Source of the DNA: Rotaria socialis
Lineage: Eukaryota; Rotifera; Eurotatoria; Philodinida; Philodinidae
Assembly (NCBI GenBank): GCA_905331475.1
Contig: CAJNYU010000295.1
Coordinates: 83,143-147,142 of the forward strand
Length of the DNA stretch: 64,000 nucleotides
Direction of reading: 5' to 3'
Each line of letters begins with the position of its first letter. The first letter of the stretch is position 1. Under the pieces are notes generated by a model that saw only the letters and a program-made list of their open reading frames with translations, did not search any database and was not told where the DNA came from. Shown piece by piece: positions 24,001-39,645 of the stretch. The translations under genes were made by a program, and so were the position numbers.

Positions 24001-27000
24001 AGAAGTCTATGATGGACAAAAAATCTGATGTGGTGTTTAAAGTAAATATAAGTAGAATTATTAGATCGTTTATACAAAGTAAGCCCCTAAGGAATAGCAA
24101 TTAAAGACAGCCGAAAGTTCTGTTTTTGTTTTGTTCCTTTAAGTATCTAATCAATAAGAAAGTCAAAAAAATAGTTGACATCATTTTATCATTTGTCTGT
24201 CGCTCATTTAAAATAGAACAAGAATAAAAATACTCCTAATCATATTTTCCTTGATTGAATAAAGTCGAAACTAAATATATTCCTTTCCTAGTCTACAATT
24301 TTTTTTATACGATTTTGGTACTTGTTTCGAATTTGTCATTACTCATACTTCAAAGCAAGTTTCTTGTTATCATTTCTTACGCTTCAAGATAGTGTTGATC
24401 TGAGTAATTAGTGTTTATGAGCATGCATATTATGTAAGCTTCTTTTTCTCTTTCTTGTTCTACTATTTTCTGTTCGCAGCATTACATATGATTGATCAGC
24501 ATTTGTTTATTTATGTATCTGCATTGTAGTCCCAAATCGGTTAGTCATCCAAACAATAGTGATTTAATGCCATCATCAGAACTTTCATACGATGCCTATC
24601 GGTTTCGCCGTTTGAATGATCAAGATTCGACAGTAGTTCGTCCAAGAAATGTAGCTAAAGTTGAACCTTATTCAATAAATACAAACACAGTTCGGTCACA
24701 ATTTCAATCAACACCGTCAACTTTTCAATCACCCTCAATATCAACGACAAACATGACAACACCAGTCGTACCAACAAAACCACGTACGAATCTTGATAGT
24801 ATGGGAAATACACCAACTAATTCCTCAACATCCTCATCGATTGGTTCTCTTGGTGGCATAATTCGTCATCCAAATATACTTCATTCAGATTTTCTAACAC
24901 CTAATCCTATATATCCAACGTCTACTTCTCAACCTCTATCGAATAATTCTTTATATACAAAACCTTCAATATTATCAGCCGAACCACTCTCACAGGATTC
25001 ATTGCAACAATTACCAACCGCTAATAGTCCACCATACAACGAACGCACTATCGGCTTGACTTCAGCACCGAATACTTTTCAACAGCAATATCCATCATCG
25101 ATAAAGGGAGATTTTTATTCTAGCATGGTAAGGATAATTATCAGATGATATGAGTAAATTTGATTATTTCTTTTCTACCAAAACGAAAACATGATAATAA
25201 ACTTAATTTCTTTCTTTTTTTTTACAGCAAAATTTTTCACCTTCACTCAATAAGAATGATTATAGTTCACCCAATTCATATTACTATCGGCCTTCACTAA
25301 CAACAGTAAAAAATAATAATAATAATCAACACCAGCAGCAGCAACTGGAAAAACCAAAACGTTTAACTATTGTTGACCAACAACAACAGCAACAACAAGA
25401 TGAATTCATTAATAGTGGACAACAACAATCTCGTCGGCGTTTTCAAAAACGTAAACAAATGAAACGTTCAAAAAGTGTTGACTTATATCAAATGTCATCA
25501 TCATTTATGTCTCCAATGCCTAGCAATGAATTAAATAATGTATATCGTCAACAAAAATCAACAAGTCGTGAATATTTAGGCGAAAAAGAAAATTTATCAG
25601 CTTCATCATCATCTTCGTCTTCAACGTCAATAGGAGATATTGAACGTGTTAATCGAGCTGCTCTACTTCGATATAAATCTCTTGATTCAATGACATTCAA
25701 TAATCGAAAATCAAATGCCAATGCAAAAAATCACAGTATCATGAATAATAATAATAATAATAATAATAATCGAAGAATGTTGTCCAAACTAACAGAATTT
25801 GATTTTGACAGTGATGATTCTGTGTGTGGAATACCAAAATCCCGAAAGTAAGATATAATTTGCTTTCGCTTTTACCCAACGAACATATCTAGTTGACAGC
25901 AATAGTTCAATCATCAAATTAGACCGATTGACAATTTTCATATAATTCCTGCTAATGCTTTTACTGCGTAAAAATACTTTCGAATTTATATTCCTGTTTC
26001 TTATCCCACAACAAATGTTCTATTATTTAATTCAGCTAAATATCGTTAGCTAGCGCATGCATGATAGCTATTTATTCAAATACAAATTTATGGTAACATT
26101 CACCGTTCACTGTCACTTCACCCTTCTCCTGCTATGTTGCTCGGTAGCACGATAGCATTCGCATATTGATGTGTTCGTTTTCGTTTGATTGAAGAATTCC
26201 ATTGCAGCATCTGCATATTTTTGCTGTCAACTAGATACGTGAGCACACACATCAACCATGGTACAATAACAAAAAAAAGCCGATGCGTACTTTCTCCCTT
26301 GTAGGACAAATGGACGGTGAATGAAAATCCATCACGACATCATGATGTATCTTCACATTATATGACAGAATGTTTTACTGCTCTTTCTTTGTATGTTTTC
26401 TCATATTAGATCATGCTGATCAGTATTTATTTGTTTGCTCTACATAACGATAGAAAAAGAAAAAAAATAACAGTATGCATTTATTTTTTTTACGCATATG
26501 ATTTTTCTTTTTGCCTGTTATCATTGTGTAGTCTTATGAACGTCAATCTTTCAAAACTGTCTTAATTTCATTATAGTTAAGAAAGATTATTGAGTTTAAG
26601 TGTCTCGTCATACATGAATGAAAATGTTTTCTTTTGTGGTGTTTTTTATTTTTCTAATCGATCTAATTTGATGATGTAACAAATAATAACCAAATAATAA
26701 CCTTTAAAATACAAAACGAAAAATTGTTCAATGATTGTAATATTTGTATTATCAATCAATGTCAGTAATATTTAAGATGCCAACAACAATAATAGGAAAA
26801 TGAAAGTATTCTACATAATGATGTGATAGATCTTTGTTTCTTTTTTCCTTCTGCGCGATATAAATATCCTTTTACTATTACCAATCAGTATAAATACACA
26901 TCTGCTCATCAGAGAACTACAAGGAACCTTGTATGAATATGATCCTATTGGTCTTACTAATTGCTTTTTACATTCATACATATCTATAATGACGTTTATG

Positions 27001-30000
27001 TGGTTGAAACAGAAAAAGAGCCTTGTGTGTTACTTCCGTGTAATTGAATAGGTTTTTGTTTGTATTAGACAGATAATCGTTATTCGTTTTCTAGCAAGAC
27101 TACAATGTCTTCGAAATTTTCTCTTTTGGGACTTGAAATAGTAACCAAAAAAAAAAAAACCCAAAACCTTATTCAATGCTAATTATTGATAGACATATAC
27201 TTAGCTAAGAATATTAGAGCTAAATGTAGATAAACTCAATTTGACGTTATCTAGAAATGATGATTAATGCCAGTTTATTTTTCACTTTTGTTCAATCGTC
27301 ACATCAGCACCATGTATTTACTGTTCACAATTATGACATAAGTGTGCAGTAGAATAGAAAAGAGAAAACAACAAAGCTTAACGACAAAACACTTTGAGCA
27401 ATTGTATAATACTGAAAAAGAAAGAATAATACAAATACATCGACAGTAGAAAAAAAGAAGGAAAGAAACATAGAGAGACAGGAAGAGGAAAAGAGAGAAA
27501 AAAAACGATTCTTTATGTATGTATAAGAATAACGCATGCGCTTGGCTTCTCCACCTACTATCGTCATCTGCAATATGGAGATATTGATGCATTACGTTTA
27601 TCAAAAAGAACTCAACATAAATAAGTTGCTATTTCTTCTTTCCTCTTCGTCTTTATCTTTCCTAACTTATCGTTATATACAATGAGGTTTATATAATCAA
27701 GGAGAAAATAGGACTTGCCAGTATAGAACGTTCATATATTCTCTATAATAATAACAATAATAATATTGCTGTATTTCTTCCTTTTTTTTTGTTACACATC
27801 TATAGTTCTATCGTCAATGACATCCGAATTCTACAACGATAATTGTTTTTTCTTTGTTCGCTGAATATATTCAGTTGAATGATAGGGCACAAAACATATG
27901 CTGATACGTATATGTTACTATCTAGTCTGATTTAGTAGAATAGATAAAACGGAGTAAAAGTACAAAAAAAACGTCGTTTTAATATTTACTCCTCATATCG
28001 ACTAAAACTTACTCTTGGCAATCGAATTGTCGGTTCATACATCATGGGAGCGTGGTATGTATTCATGCATATAACTTTTGTTTTCTATTCATTATATGGA
28101 TTGAAGTTTTTTATTTTTTTATACCCTATTTTTATCTTTTTTTAAGTAATAATCTATCTTGTAATTTTATTTCTATAGGCTCTGTGCAAGTTCAAAAAAC
28201 ATAGCAAGATCGGATGGAAAATTGCTTGGTAAGTCTTCTTATTTATCATAAAATTGGACAGTTATATACAAATATACACTAGTATAATGTATAATGGTGA
28301 CTGCCTACGCATATATTTTGCAAAAAAAGGGGCATCCATCTCTTAGTGTTATCTCAACAGGAGATCCGTCTACTTATAGTTATATGCATATATATGTGTG
28401 TCTTAGAATAGCATTCGAGTAATATTTATTCTTCCAATCAGAACATAAAACTTGATGCATTCTTGTCGGAACTATAAACATGTCATAAAGCCTAAAACAA
28501 ATAACTAAAAAGGAAATTGATTTTGATGCCCGTCAAAGCCAAAACGTAAATTAAAACGATGTAAGATTGATAGGAACCCTTTGCTTTAGAATTAACCTTA
28601 AGACTACCTTGGCTTGAGAGCATCTGGATGAATGAATCAGAAGAAAATACTTCCGATTGGATCAATACAACCCAAGTCTTTGCTCTTTCAATGATCTGAA
28701 AAGGTCATTGTCATTACAAGACTCTTTTTTTTACAAGACTAAAAACAGAAAGATTTCGTTTGAAAATAATCTATAAATAAATAAAAACTGCGTTTTTCTT
28801 ATCTATTGATGGCACAGATAATACATATATATATATATATATATACGTACACTCCCGAGCATGTGTCATTATATATTTGAATAAATAACATTGCTAATCA
28901 TGTTTTTTTATCGGTAGAAAACACAAACAATATAGCATCGAGTAATCAATTCGATTAGACAACTTCCTTTTGTACATCTGTAAATATTATTTCTTTTATA
29001 CGTATAAAAAGAAATCATTCTTCCTTATTTTTTCCCTCTTATTTATACTAACCGACTGGCATTATGTCGTGTTTTTATTGTGAACAAAAGATAATATTTT
29101 GTTTAATATTCTATAGATTCTTCATTGCCCGTAAGAGATCAACGTCATAATGTACGAGCAATATCTACAACTACTATTGGTAATGATGGTACAAGTATGG
29201 GTATTACTAATTCTGTTCGTAAGCATGAAACTCCTAACGCTCAAACATTTTCAATGGTGGAATCAACTCCTTCTACAACAAAACCAAAGTCTACAACAAC
29301 AAATGAACAACGAGAAGGAGCCGATATTGTTCAACCACAACAACAATCAGGCATATCATTTGCTGAATCGCAATTTTATGCACGAACTTCTGATTCACCG
29401 TATTCAAAACGACATCATTTTAATGATGAAAAAGTTACCGAAGTTTATTCATCACCACAAGTTGATGATTCATGTCAGGATGTTATGAATGATCTTGATA
29501 TAAATAAAGATCAATGGATGAATGAAGAAGGTAAGATATTGATCTCATGTATAATTACTGTTAATCAACCGTAGAAAAATAGGAATGAATTAATTTCTAA
29601 ATATTTCTACTTAGTTATTTCAACCGATTCAAATGAAGAAGAAAAATTCGTACACAATCATGAATTATTCATTGATGAACCAGAATCAGTTATTGGTATG
29701 TTCTCTATTCGACTTTTTATGTTTTATTTTCTTTTTCGAAACTATTTCTAGTTAAAGCTTCATCACCTATCGGAACAGTTCGACCATTATCAAGTACCAT
29801 TATTATTAATCCATTCGAACGTCTTCGTCCGATGGATTTCCAAAATAAACAACGTCCATCAGAAGAATTGTCATTACAAATATTTGATCAGCCTTCGTTA
29901 TTTCCAACACCAGATGATTTACATCGTGAAAATTCATTGAAGTCCATGAACTTAATTCGACCGCTTCGATCATCTATTGAACAAATGCTAGATCAATTAA

Positions 30001-33000
30001 ATGAAAATAATGATTCATCAACATCAACAACTACTAATCGTTCAGTACATTTGCCTGTTGAGAAACAACGTGGTCTTTCTGAAATCATACGAAAACGTAA
30101 TAGCCGATATAAAGTTGAAGATTATAAACGTTCAATTCAAAAGCCTACTACATCTGATGACCAGCAATATAATCGTACAATGCCGACATCTAAAAGTGAT
30201 CATGAATTAATGACATTATCAAATAATACAATATCATCGTCATTAGATGGAAATTCTACAAATCTTCATAAAACACATTCAGTCGACTTGCCAATGGATA
30301 TTCAAATGAGTAATGATGAACGAGTTAAAATGTCTATTGAAAGATTAAATTTATTATTATCGAAAAGTGAACAAGTGGAACAAGATACAAATGCAAATGA
30401 GTATGTAGTACGAAAACGAAACAATGAATCTATTTCTTTACATTTTAGTATTGATGAAAATATGAGTGTTGCTGATAAAAGAAATTTGTTTGAGACAATT
30501 TTAAAGGATACACAATTTGGAGGTACTTTACCACGTGCAAAACCTTTAAAATATGACGAGTAAATAAAAGCTGATATTTTTGATTCAATTGAAAGTTTGC
30601 TTTTGTTTTCAAATTTTAGTTCTTCATTTGAATTGCCGGTAACAAAAAAATATGCTAATCAAAATCAACGTTCGCAAACAGACAATATTCTTCTTATGCA
30701 TCATAATAATGAAAGTTCATCAGATAAGAAAACTGACAATGAGGCAGCGTTCGACGATGAAATTTCTAAACTATCATTCAAAGAAAAAATGACTTTATTT
30801 AATAAAAAGAAACCAGCTGGACTAACACCAACATCATCATTGAAAAAGAATCGAAATCGACTTACTCAGGTATTCTATTACATAATAGATCTAATTTAAA
30901 TCTTATTATGATTCTTTTAAATTATATTTAAGAAACATTTACACTCTTGATAGTTTTTACAATCGATGATGTACGCTTAATTCGAATTCGAAAGTCTTTC
31001 GAATTACTATTTAGTTATGTTTTAATCTATTTATATCCAATTGTTAGATTGTTCTTTGCTTGAGAGTAAATATTTGTTTAACGATTCCAAAACAAGAGAA
31101 ATGCTAGAAATACTTTCTGAATAAGTATGATGTTTATGTAAAGATTCTGTACTAGTGTTTCAATGATCAATGTTTTGATACTTCAAAATTGATCCTTTTA
31201 CTTTTGGGATGTGTCTAAGATTAAATCAAAGTTCTTTTGAATTTATATATCTATGACTACAATCCTTTCTAAACCTCTCTGTTTCATAGACTGGTTTGTT
31301 GTAATTTTGAGTATAATTGTTTTTTGTTAATTATATAAATTCATTATCTGTTTCGATCTAAAATCTTTCATCAAACTTTTCTTTTGTGAGAATTTATCTA
31401 TAGGCTATATTTTAGAATATAGCTAACCGTATGCTATGTCTTATCAATATGTTCGCATTCAACTTGTTTTTTTTTATTATTATTAATGTTTTCAACATTG
31501 CTTCAAATTTACAATAGGAATGAGAATTATCTAGTCTTTTGCTTGACATGGTGTTATATGTTCGATAGTTTCATCAAAGTTTAATTTGAATTATGCTTAG
31601 AAAACGAAATATATATTGTTTTAGCCAATCACTGCCGAAGAAGTTCAAGCCGCAGCTAATTTAACACCATCGTCAAGTTCACAACAATTAGAGTCAAAAT
31701 ATCCTGGTATGTATTTTTCATCATGTGCATGAACAAATTCTTCTCTATCTTCTACATATATATAGCGAATGATGAATTTTATGAGTATGACGATTCTCTA
31801 CCGATGACAGATACGTCTATTCTACAGACAAATGAACTGCATGTTAGATATATATATGAATTCGGTACGCTTTTATCATCATTTAATCGCCATAAAATGT
31901 GGTCCGTTCTAAAAAATTTTATTTATTATTATTATTTAGATGAAGCAATTATGTCGAATCCGGAAGAATCAGAAAATATAATACCGGTGAGAAAAAGGTA
32001 TGTAAAATGAAACTATATCGAATATACTTCAAAAATAAGATTGAAAAATATTTTCATTAGACTTGAACAATTAAAAGCATTGAATGAAATGGCATCGAAC
32101 CAATGTACGAAATTACCATTAGAAAATTCATTAGACAAACTACTACCATTAACAGACGAACAAAAACAAAGTTCAACTAGTACACGTAAAACTCCAACCT
32201 TAAAATATAATACAAAAACGGCAAATACAGATCAAAAACAACATGCCAAAACAGTCGATATTGTTCGTCTTAAAACTGGTATATATAAAGTTATTAGCGT
32301 TTACTTTAATATTGCATCATCATCATTTTCCCCCTTAATCTATTTACTATTTTCACACTTATCTAACCATAATAGCCGTTCATACATCACAGTCAACTCA
32401 TTGACCAATGCCTGACATAGCGTCACTAAAGCATAGCTACTTATTTAGTAATGCCGTTGGCTGTTTCTTACTTTGCTTTGGTTTTATATGAGTATAAGAC
32501 GTCATCTCTTACATAATAATGATGAAGGAAAACGCGTTGCTCTCTCTCTCTCCCTCTCTCGTTCTCCGTTTTTCCTATCGAACTTGTTTGATGACTTAGT
32601 CTCTTTGTCGATAGTAACATATAACCTATTTTAACGTTAAGAGATGACATAAAGTATTTTGTTGTTTGTTGACGGAGGTGGATTAGATTTTTTTTTGAAG
32701 ATATGACAAAATACATGTATTATCATCATCATAATCATCATAAAGACTCATAAACAACATAGAATAGTGTAAACCCTATGGGACAATGTATGGAAAAAAA
32801 TGTTCCTATTGAACAAACAAGTAATTCAATAGAAAGCTCATGTTCACCTTGAAAAGTTGTACTCCTTCTTATGTGTTTCTGTATTGTTCTTTAGATTCAA
32901 CTGTTACAACAAAGGATACTAATGAAATAAATTCACAAGCGAATAAAACCAGTAGTACAAGTAAACGAGATAGATCAACTTTTTCGTGTCTTCTATTAAT

Positions 33001-36000
33001 ATTTCTTTAGCATTATCGAAATCTAACAACAATATAATTTCCGTATTAAAATCCGATACAATATGTGTATTAAGACCAGATGATCATCTCGATGATTTCT
33101 TTGCAGATACAAGTAAAAACTTAAATGATGAACCATCTGTTCCATTGAATACTGATGATCTTAATCGAATAGCTCAAAATACTGTTAGGTAAAATAAAAT
33201 TATGATGGTAATATACATTTTGTTTTACATTTATTTTGTAATCTACTTAGATTGCAACCACAAGGAGCTCGTGCTCGGCCTCCACGTCGTCAACAGCAGG
33301 GAGCAAAAAATCCCCTGCGACAAATTCAAGCAACAATACCAACAGAAAATGAATATACAGAAATACATACTAATATTTCTGAGCAAGAAGTACGCCGATT
33401 AAAACGAGCACAAAGTATGGAAAAACAATCATTCTTTTCCCTCAGAAATTAATTCATTAATTATCTCATGCAAGCTTGCGTGAGAAAGACTTTTTCGTGT
33501 TTATTTGATCTTTACATTGTTAACTAGTAGAAAATACAAATGAAAAACAAAACAAAAATATCATTGCATATATTATACATTATAAAAAAAACAGCAACAT
33601 CTGTTCATGTCGTATCGCTACGAGTTAGATTAACTGAGTATTTACTCGAATTAATAGCAGCGAAAAAGAAAGTGCCACTGGTATATAGTGATTTCTCTTA
33701 ATAATTTAATTCGGTAACAGCTATAAATCGAGTAATCTTCGTCAATATTGATTGTGATTGAAAATGGCGCAAACGTAAACTGTTTAAAGAACAAAAAAAA
33801 AAGAAAAGATTAGTATAATTGAAAGTATGCAGTTTACATAGACTAATATTTCAAAAACAATAGAGTAAAAAACTTAAATTTAATATGTTCAACATGCACT
33901 TTAAAATATTTTGAAATCATGGAATTGTGCCATATTTTCGATAATCACAAGTATAAGACAAATAATAAGATTCACTTTCTACTAATTCAATAAGGAGCGC
34001 TTTGAAAAACGATTCATGTCACAAACGAAATTTTTTTTCTGATTCGTATTGCACTTTCTATAAATCTTCCAATTGATTTAAAGAGTATTTATCATAAATT
34101 TAAAAGCAAAAATAATAGCTGCGATTAACATCGACTGTAAAATATAAGACTATTTTCAATGTTATTTGAAAAAAAACAAGGGGTGACATTTATAATTTGT
34201 AGGAATCAATAAAAGCATAGACAGTTCTAAGCTATTCCTACTAGTCACGTTTGCGTCCTTAAATTTTCAAACGCTCATTAATAGTTTTTATAGACCTAAA
34301 AATTTGTCTGTATGCCAATTTTCTATACCAATCATGTTTTTTATGTAAATTATATTATTTTGTTTAGTTGCTGAAACTGCTGGTGTTGCTCAAGAAGCTT
34401 TAGCAAATTTAACTGCAGGAGAAAATTTTGCTGAAATAAATTTACGTCGAATAGATCAGCCACCGATAACAAAATCTGGTTTTGAGCCATACAAGGAATT
34501 AATGCTTATTTTAATAAAAGGACGTCGTCAATGCGTCTTGCGTCTTGTTAATCCAGCATATGAATCGATTAATGAAGGTGATTGTTATTTATTAGTGACA
34601 CCGCTAAAAGTTTTTGCATGGTTTGGTCGTTATGCAAATGTAGTTGAAAAAGCTAAAGCAGTTGATCTAATTGATTATTTAAAGCAACATCGTGATTTTG
34701 GTTTACGTAACGAAGTAAAATATTTTGTTTTGGATCAAGCTAAAGATGATACAGAAAATGATAGTCATGCAGAATTTCGTGATATTCTACAAGGTGAAAT
34801 CGACGATTATAAGCTAATAGATTATGTAACCGATGATGATTTCTATGAAACGAATGTAACAGAATTGAATCGTGTTTATCGTGTTGAAAATGAATCACTT
34901 ATACCATTACATGATCTATGTTTTCGTGCATTATCAATTAAAATGCTTGATTCAAACGATGTGTTTGTTTTCGATTTTGGTTCGGAATTGTATGTTTGGA
35001 ATGGTAAACTTGCCGATAAAACGAAGCGAAATATGGGCTTACAATTAGCACAACAACTTTGGAACGATTCATATGATTACAGTGAATGTATTATTAATCC
35101 ATTTGATCCTATAGATGGTAAATAATCATAAGAGAGCGAAATTATAGGCAATTCAACAAAAACAAATATGAACAACCTCCGGAATGTAACATTTTTCTGA
35201 GGAGACAGAATCTTTCGAGTTATGTTGACAATCATTTGTTGTAGTGATTGGAAAATTTTATTATTTGAAAAAACAAAGTTTTCATCACAATTTAGTTCGA
35301 AAATTATTTTGTTTCAAAGATTTTTTCGTTCATTCTTCTACAATTTGCAAAAGAACTTTCATGTCTAAAAATTAAATTTTTTTTAACATCGATTAGATAT
35401 CTCCTCACTTATAATACTATAACTTAACATAACAGAATACACTATTGATGTTAGCCACTTGTTTCATTGAAATCAAATCTAGCGTTCATATTTTTTTTTC
35501 ATAATTAGATAAAAATGACCAAACTAGTCAATCAGGTATCAAACGACCAACATGGTGTTTATTTGGAAAACAAAATCAAAATGTTGAAACTCTATTATTT
35601 AAAGGAAAATTTCATGATTGGCCAAGTGACTTTCAAGAAATCAAATCAATCAATGACACAGTAACTAACGTCAATAAACTATTGTCTACACAACGAGTAT
35701 GTATTTATATTTACTGGAATGCTTAATAATATTAGTTTTTGATATTTTACTAAATGCATCTATCTAATAAATTTTAGCCACCATCAATTGTTGAAACACT
35801 TAAACCAGCTGATGTATATAATATGCTTTCTACACAAGAAAGTCCAGTGAATATAATCCTTGAACAAGTTAATTTAGGTCGAGGACAATATTGGTTAGCA
35901 TTCATTTTAAGCTTTATTCTTATAGCATTATTCTAAACTTTGCTTTTTTTCAAGGTACGATCCGATTGAAATGCGCGGCCATCAGATTCAAACCATGGAT

Positions 36001-38127
36001 CTGAATGTTTGGCATGTTAGCGATAATGAACGACATGAATTATCTCAATCAAGTTATGGACAATTTTATTCTGAAGATGTTTATATTGTTCGATGGAAAT
36101 ACAAACTAATTCAAATTGGAAATGGTTCAGCATTAGAACGAAAGCCAGATATAGGTCGTGATCGAGTTGCTTTTTGGATATGGCAAGGTATTAATGCTAG
36201 TCCAAATGAAAAAGGTCTTTCAGCGTTGATGACAATACTTTTCAACGAAGACAAAGGACCTCATGTAAGCTATTTGTTCAGTTTATTTTCGATTTATTTA
36301 ACCTATTGAATATCATTTAGATTCATGTTATTCAAGAACATGAAGAAGCCGCATTTTTACAATTATTTGATGGTGCATTAACTATTCATTTGGGTAAACG
36401 TAATCAAATGATACAGAAAAATTCATATTGGCGTCTATACATTTTTCTTGGTGAAATTGATACTGAAACACATTGGTGGGAGTTAAATGTAAATAGTGCT
36501 AATTTCCGTAGTAGAACATCGTTTTTATTAATTAATAATCATGAAAATTTGATGTTACTTTGGCATGGTTCTGCAACAACTGATGAACAACAAATGTTAG
36601 CTAGTAAATCAGCAATGAAATTGCGTGAAAGGTTAGTTTTGAGAGATGTTTTGTTTTGATTTAAATGCATCATGATTTATTTAGATGTCCCGAAGAATTT
36701 CATTTCGACGGCGAATATGAAGATATTGAGTTCTTTGAAATGCAAGAAGGCGATGAAATCGAATTATTTTGGGATGGCATTAACGAACCAAATCATGAAC
36801 GAAAATATCATTCATTATTAAAAGGTAAGATCAATGAAATACCGCAGGGTTCATCCAAATTGAGGTTAGACTTCATGATGTTCTTCTTTGCGTTAAAAAG
36901 TTTGACTATTATTGTATTTTTTCAATATTTTTAATTATGATTCTTTTCTAGTTCGACCTATTCCAAGACTTTCATCAACTATGCGTATATTTCATTTATC
37001 AAGTCTTCATGGTCCATTTGTTGCTCAAGAACTTCTTTATCCTCTTCGTTCTCCTGATCATATCTCGCCATTTCCATTTACACAAGCTGATCTATACGAA
37101 CTTCATCAGCCAGCTCTCTGTTTGATTGATGCTGGCACTGAATTATATATTTGGCAAGGATGGGTTGATCAATCTGATGATGAACTTGGCTTACAACTTT
37201 TCAATGCAAATTTATTGGCACATGGCCCAAGAGATATTCGTTTTACAACTGAACGTCGTTGTGCTCTGCGTACAGCTGTTGATTATTACAAAAGTAAATT
37301 AATAAAACGCTATCTATTTTGATTTTACTAGAAATTTTCTTTTTTATTTGTAGCCAAAACTGGTTCATCCAATGTTGACATACCATGTTTGATTGTTTAT
37401 GCTGGTTTAGAGCCAATTGAATTTATTAATCTATTCCCTAAATGGACTGTAAATGTTAAAGCTCGACAACAAAATCAATTGGTTAGTGAAAAAAAGACTC
37501 AGCAGTGAATAGTAAACCAGAGTACTGCTTCTAAATGTAACATTTCTCTTATTTATATTCATGCATAATATCTATTCATATATCAAAAGAGAGCGAGTTT
37601 GAATATCTGCAACTGGTTCATTCAGATAGAATAAATAAATGAAAGAATATTTTGTCTGTATCTAAATAAGAGGAATGTTTACACTTAGCTCGATTGATTA
37701 TGCTTCATCCGTTGTTATTGTTATTTTATATTTGATTGTATGATCCATTTGACTTTTAGGAAGGTAGAAAGTTAAATCAAAGAGATTCAGTTATTGATGT
37801 ACTCAATCAGCTATGTCGCGAGCGATATAGTATTGAAGAACTTCAAAGTCGCCCATTGCCAGAAGGTTTGCAGTTTTTAATACCTTTCATTTGTAATGAA
37901 AAAAATTTAATATTAGGTGTTGATCCATCAAAAATTGAATCGTATCTTTCCAATGAAGATTTTCAAGTATGACTGTTTTTCTTTTCTTGTATCAATTTTA
38001 GAAGAAGAAAAAAATTTCTCTTTTTTTATTCCTATTATAGAAGGAATTTCGTATGACTAAAGATGACTTTTATGCTTTACCGTATTGGAAACAAACCAAT
38101 ATTAAAAAGCCACTTGGATTTTTCTAA
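21092..38127 (+). CDS. SVIL: Supervillin, giant gelsolin/villin-family actin scaffold, 28 exons, 2721 aa
   Basis: Exons run 21092-21604, 21670-22020, 22574-23661, 24530-25127, 25228-25847, 28179-28228, 29117-29530, 29615-29695, 29752-30559, 30620-30869, 31625-31706, 31766-31864, 31940-31997, 32061-32278, 32895-32960, 33011-33188, 33251-33414, 34368-35117, 35509-35696, 35778-35893, 35955-36264, 36321-36631, 36685-36824, 36952-37293, 37354-37481, 37760-37865, 37917-37966, 38041-38127. Phases close throughout (8166 nt). The first ~1,880 residues are low-complexity and Ser/Asn/Gln-rich, as in supervillin N-termini. Then come gelsolin-like repeats: ELMLILIKGRRQCVLRLV, FVFDFGSELYVWNGK, SYWRLYIFLGE, SAMKLRE, ALCLIDAGTELYIWQGW. 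The end, YALPYWKQTNIKKPLGFF, is a villin headpiece. Known supervillins tether actin and myosin II to membranes. The start is uncertain: an alternative ATG lies at 22658 (MDSTVLRLIRRYDPVG). A poly(A) signal candidate is at 38473. Confidence 0.93.
25741..25772 (+). repeat. (AAT)n run encoding polyasparagine in supervillin
   Basis: Trinucleotide AAT repeat inside supervillin exon 5, encoding a run of nine or more Asn. Similar short Ser (TCA/ATC) runs occur at 21523-21549, in exon 1. Confidence 0.75.
28829..28853. repeat. (TA)n microsatellite in supervillin intron
   Basis: ATATAT run in the intron preceding exon 7, flanked by ACAT and ACGTACAC. Confidence 0.8.
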
Positions 38128-39645
38128 CTCATTTTTAATCTTACATAATGTGCCATAATCATTAAAATTTCACTGATTCTCTTCTTCGACCTTATCATTA
38201 GAGACAATAACGAAGAAGTACAAAACTAATCTAGTTTTATTTCTTGTCTACTCATGAACGACACGCGTGTATTGTTTTGTTATATAAATATATAACGTTT
38301 GTTTTCTTTTTTTCTTGAATCGATTGTTAAATATCTTACACATATTTCCCCACCTCGTTTATGTTTTGTTTTACATCTATTTTTTCACGATGCATGAATA
38401 TGATCTTTATCGCAAATAATAAGAGTTCAACTTTTCTTTCTATTTTGACGTATGTGAAAAGTAAGAAGAGATAATAAAAAGAAACGATCGGCAAACGATT
38501 ATTTTCATGTAATTGATTTCATTAAATGTGGATGGGTCGAACAAATACACACAACTTGCAATATTGAAAATATGATGAACAAAAAAAGTTTATTTGAAAT
38601 AATTTGATAATAATTGAAAAGATCAGAAGCCTATTCAGGTGATATGACAACTTAGCAATAGCCATGCAACCATAATTGATAGCAACATTTCAATATTTCA
38701 TATTTATTTCGGCGATTATAACGTAAACTGATATATCATTGCACCCAGAGTATAGAGGACATATCTATCTCTGAGAATCGCATCGAAAATGATCCAATCA
38801 ATCGTTCTATTTAGTATGGAGTTAAAAAGTAACCAGAAGCCAAGCGATTGAGTTTCAATTCTTTTAATGATTCAACTATTTAGTCTAATGCCATTATCAA
38901 ATCCTTCTTTTTTCACGTTCCCTAGAATCATACTGCTACTGTAATTTTCTATCGACGCATAAAATATTTTGTCACATGCTTCAGTTAATAAGAGGATTTT
39001 TCTTGATTTAGACGACATGTCCTAAACGATAGATATACAGTTTTACACTAAACTTTGATATACATCCAAACTGATTCATATCAGAAATTTTTCATTTCAT
39101 TCAAAGTATTCTTCATCGACCATTGATCTATTTATGATTATATTGTTTTCTTTTCTAATTTATATTAAAACGAAAAGAAAAAGTCTTAAATGAAAACGTT
39201 CGATACTGTATTGAAGTTGAAATATCGATGAAAAACATATTTATTAATTATAGAAAAATCTTCATATGTAGGATAATAAAAGATTTTGATTGCAATTACA
39301 TTTATAGGATGCGTTGATGAGATTTGTGGTGCTTCACGTTTTTATTTTATTATTCGATGATTTCAAATAGAATTATAATAGACAAAAGAAAAAAGAAAAT
39401 TACTATTGAAACATGATCTTGATAATAACATTATTTTAAATAAAAATAAAATGATCAATAAATCCATTAAGTCTGCAACAAAAACAAGCTTTATTTTTCT
39501 TTCCCACCTGTGAATTGTAATTCAAAGCTAAAGCCACGAAATTATCAATGAAGCTCATTTGAAATAAATATCGAAGTAAAATATTATTCCAATGCAATCA
39601 GAACCAACAATTTTCCCTTGAAAAATAACGGTTGACATTATTAGA
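38128..39645. other. Intergenic, supervillin 3' to DNase 5'
   Basis: About 1.5 kb with a candidate poly(A) signal AATAAA at 38473 for supervillin. No exon or repeat recognised in the remainder. Confidence 0.4.

Noticed and set aside
27299..27604. Minus-strand frame in a supervillin intron
   Set aside because: Leu/Phe/Ser-rich translation of an AG-rich intron stretch, with no exon boundaries or family match.
32961..33010. Possible 25-nt intron (GTGTCT...CTTTAG) in supervillin
   Set aside because: A 50-nt intron starting at GTAAAC (32961) fits the usual intron size and the phase; the 25-nt alternative is implausibly short.
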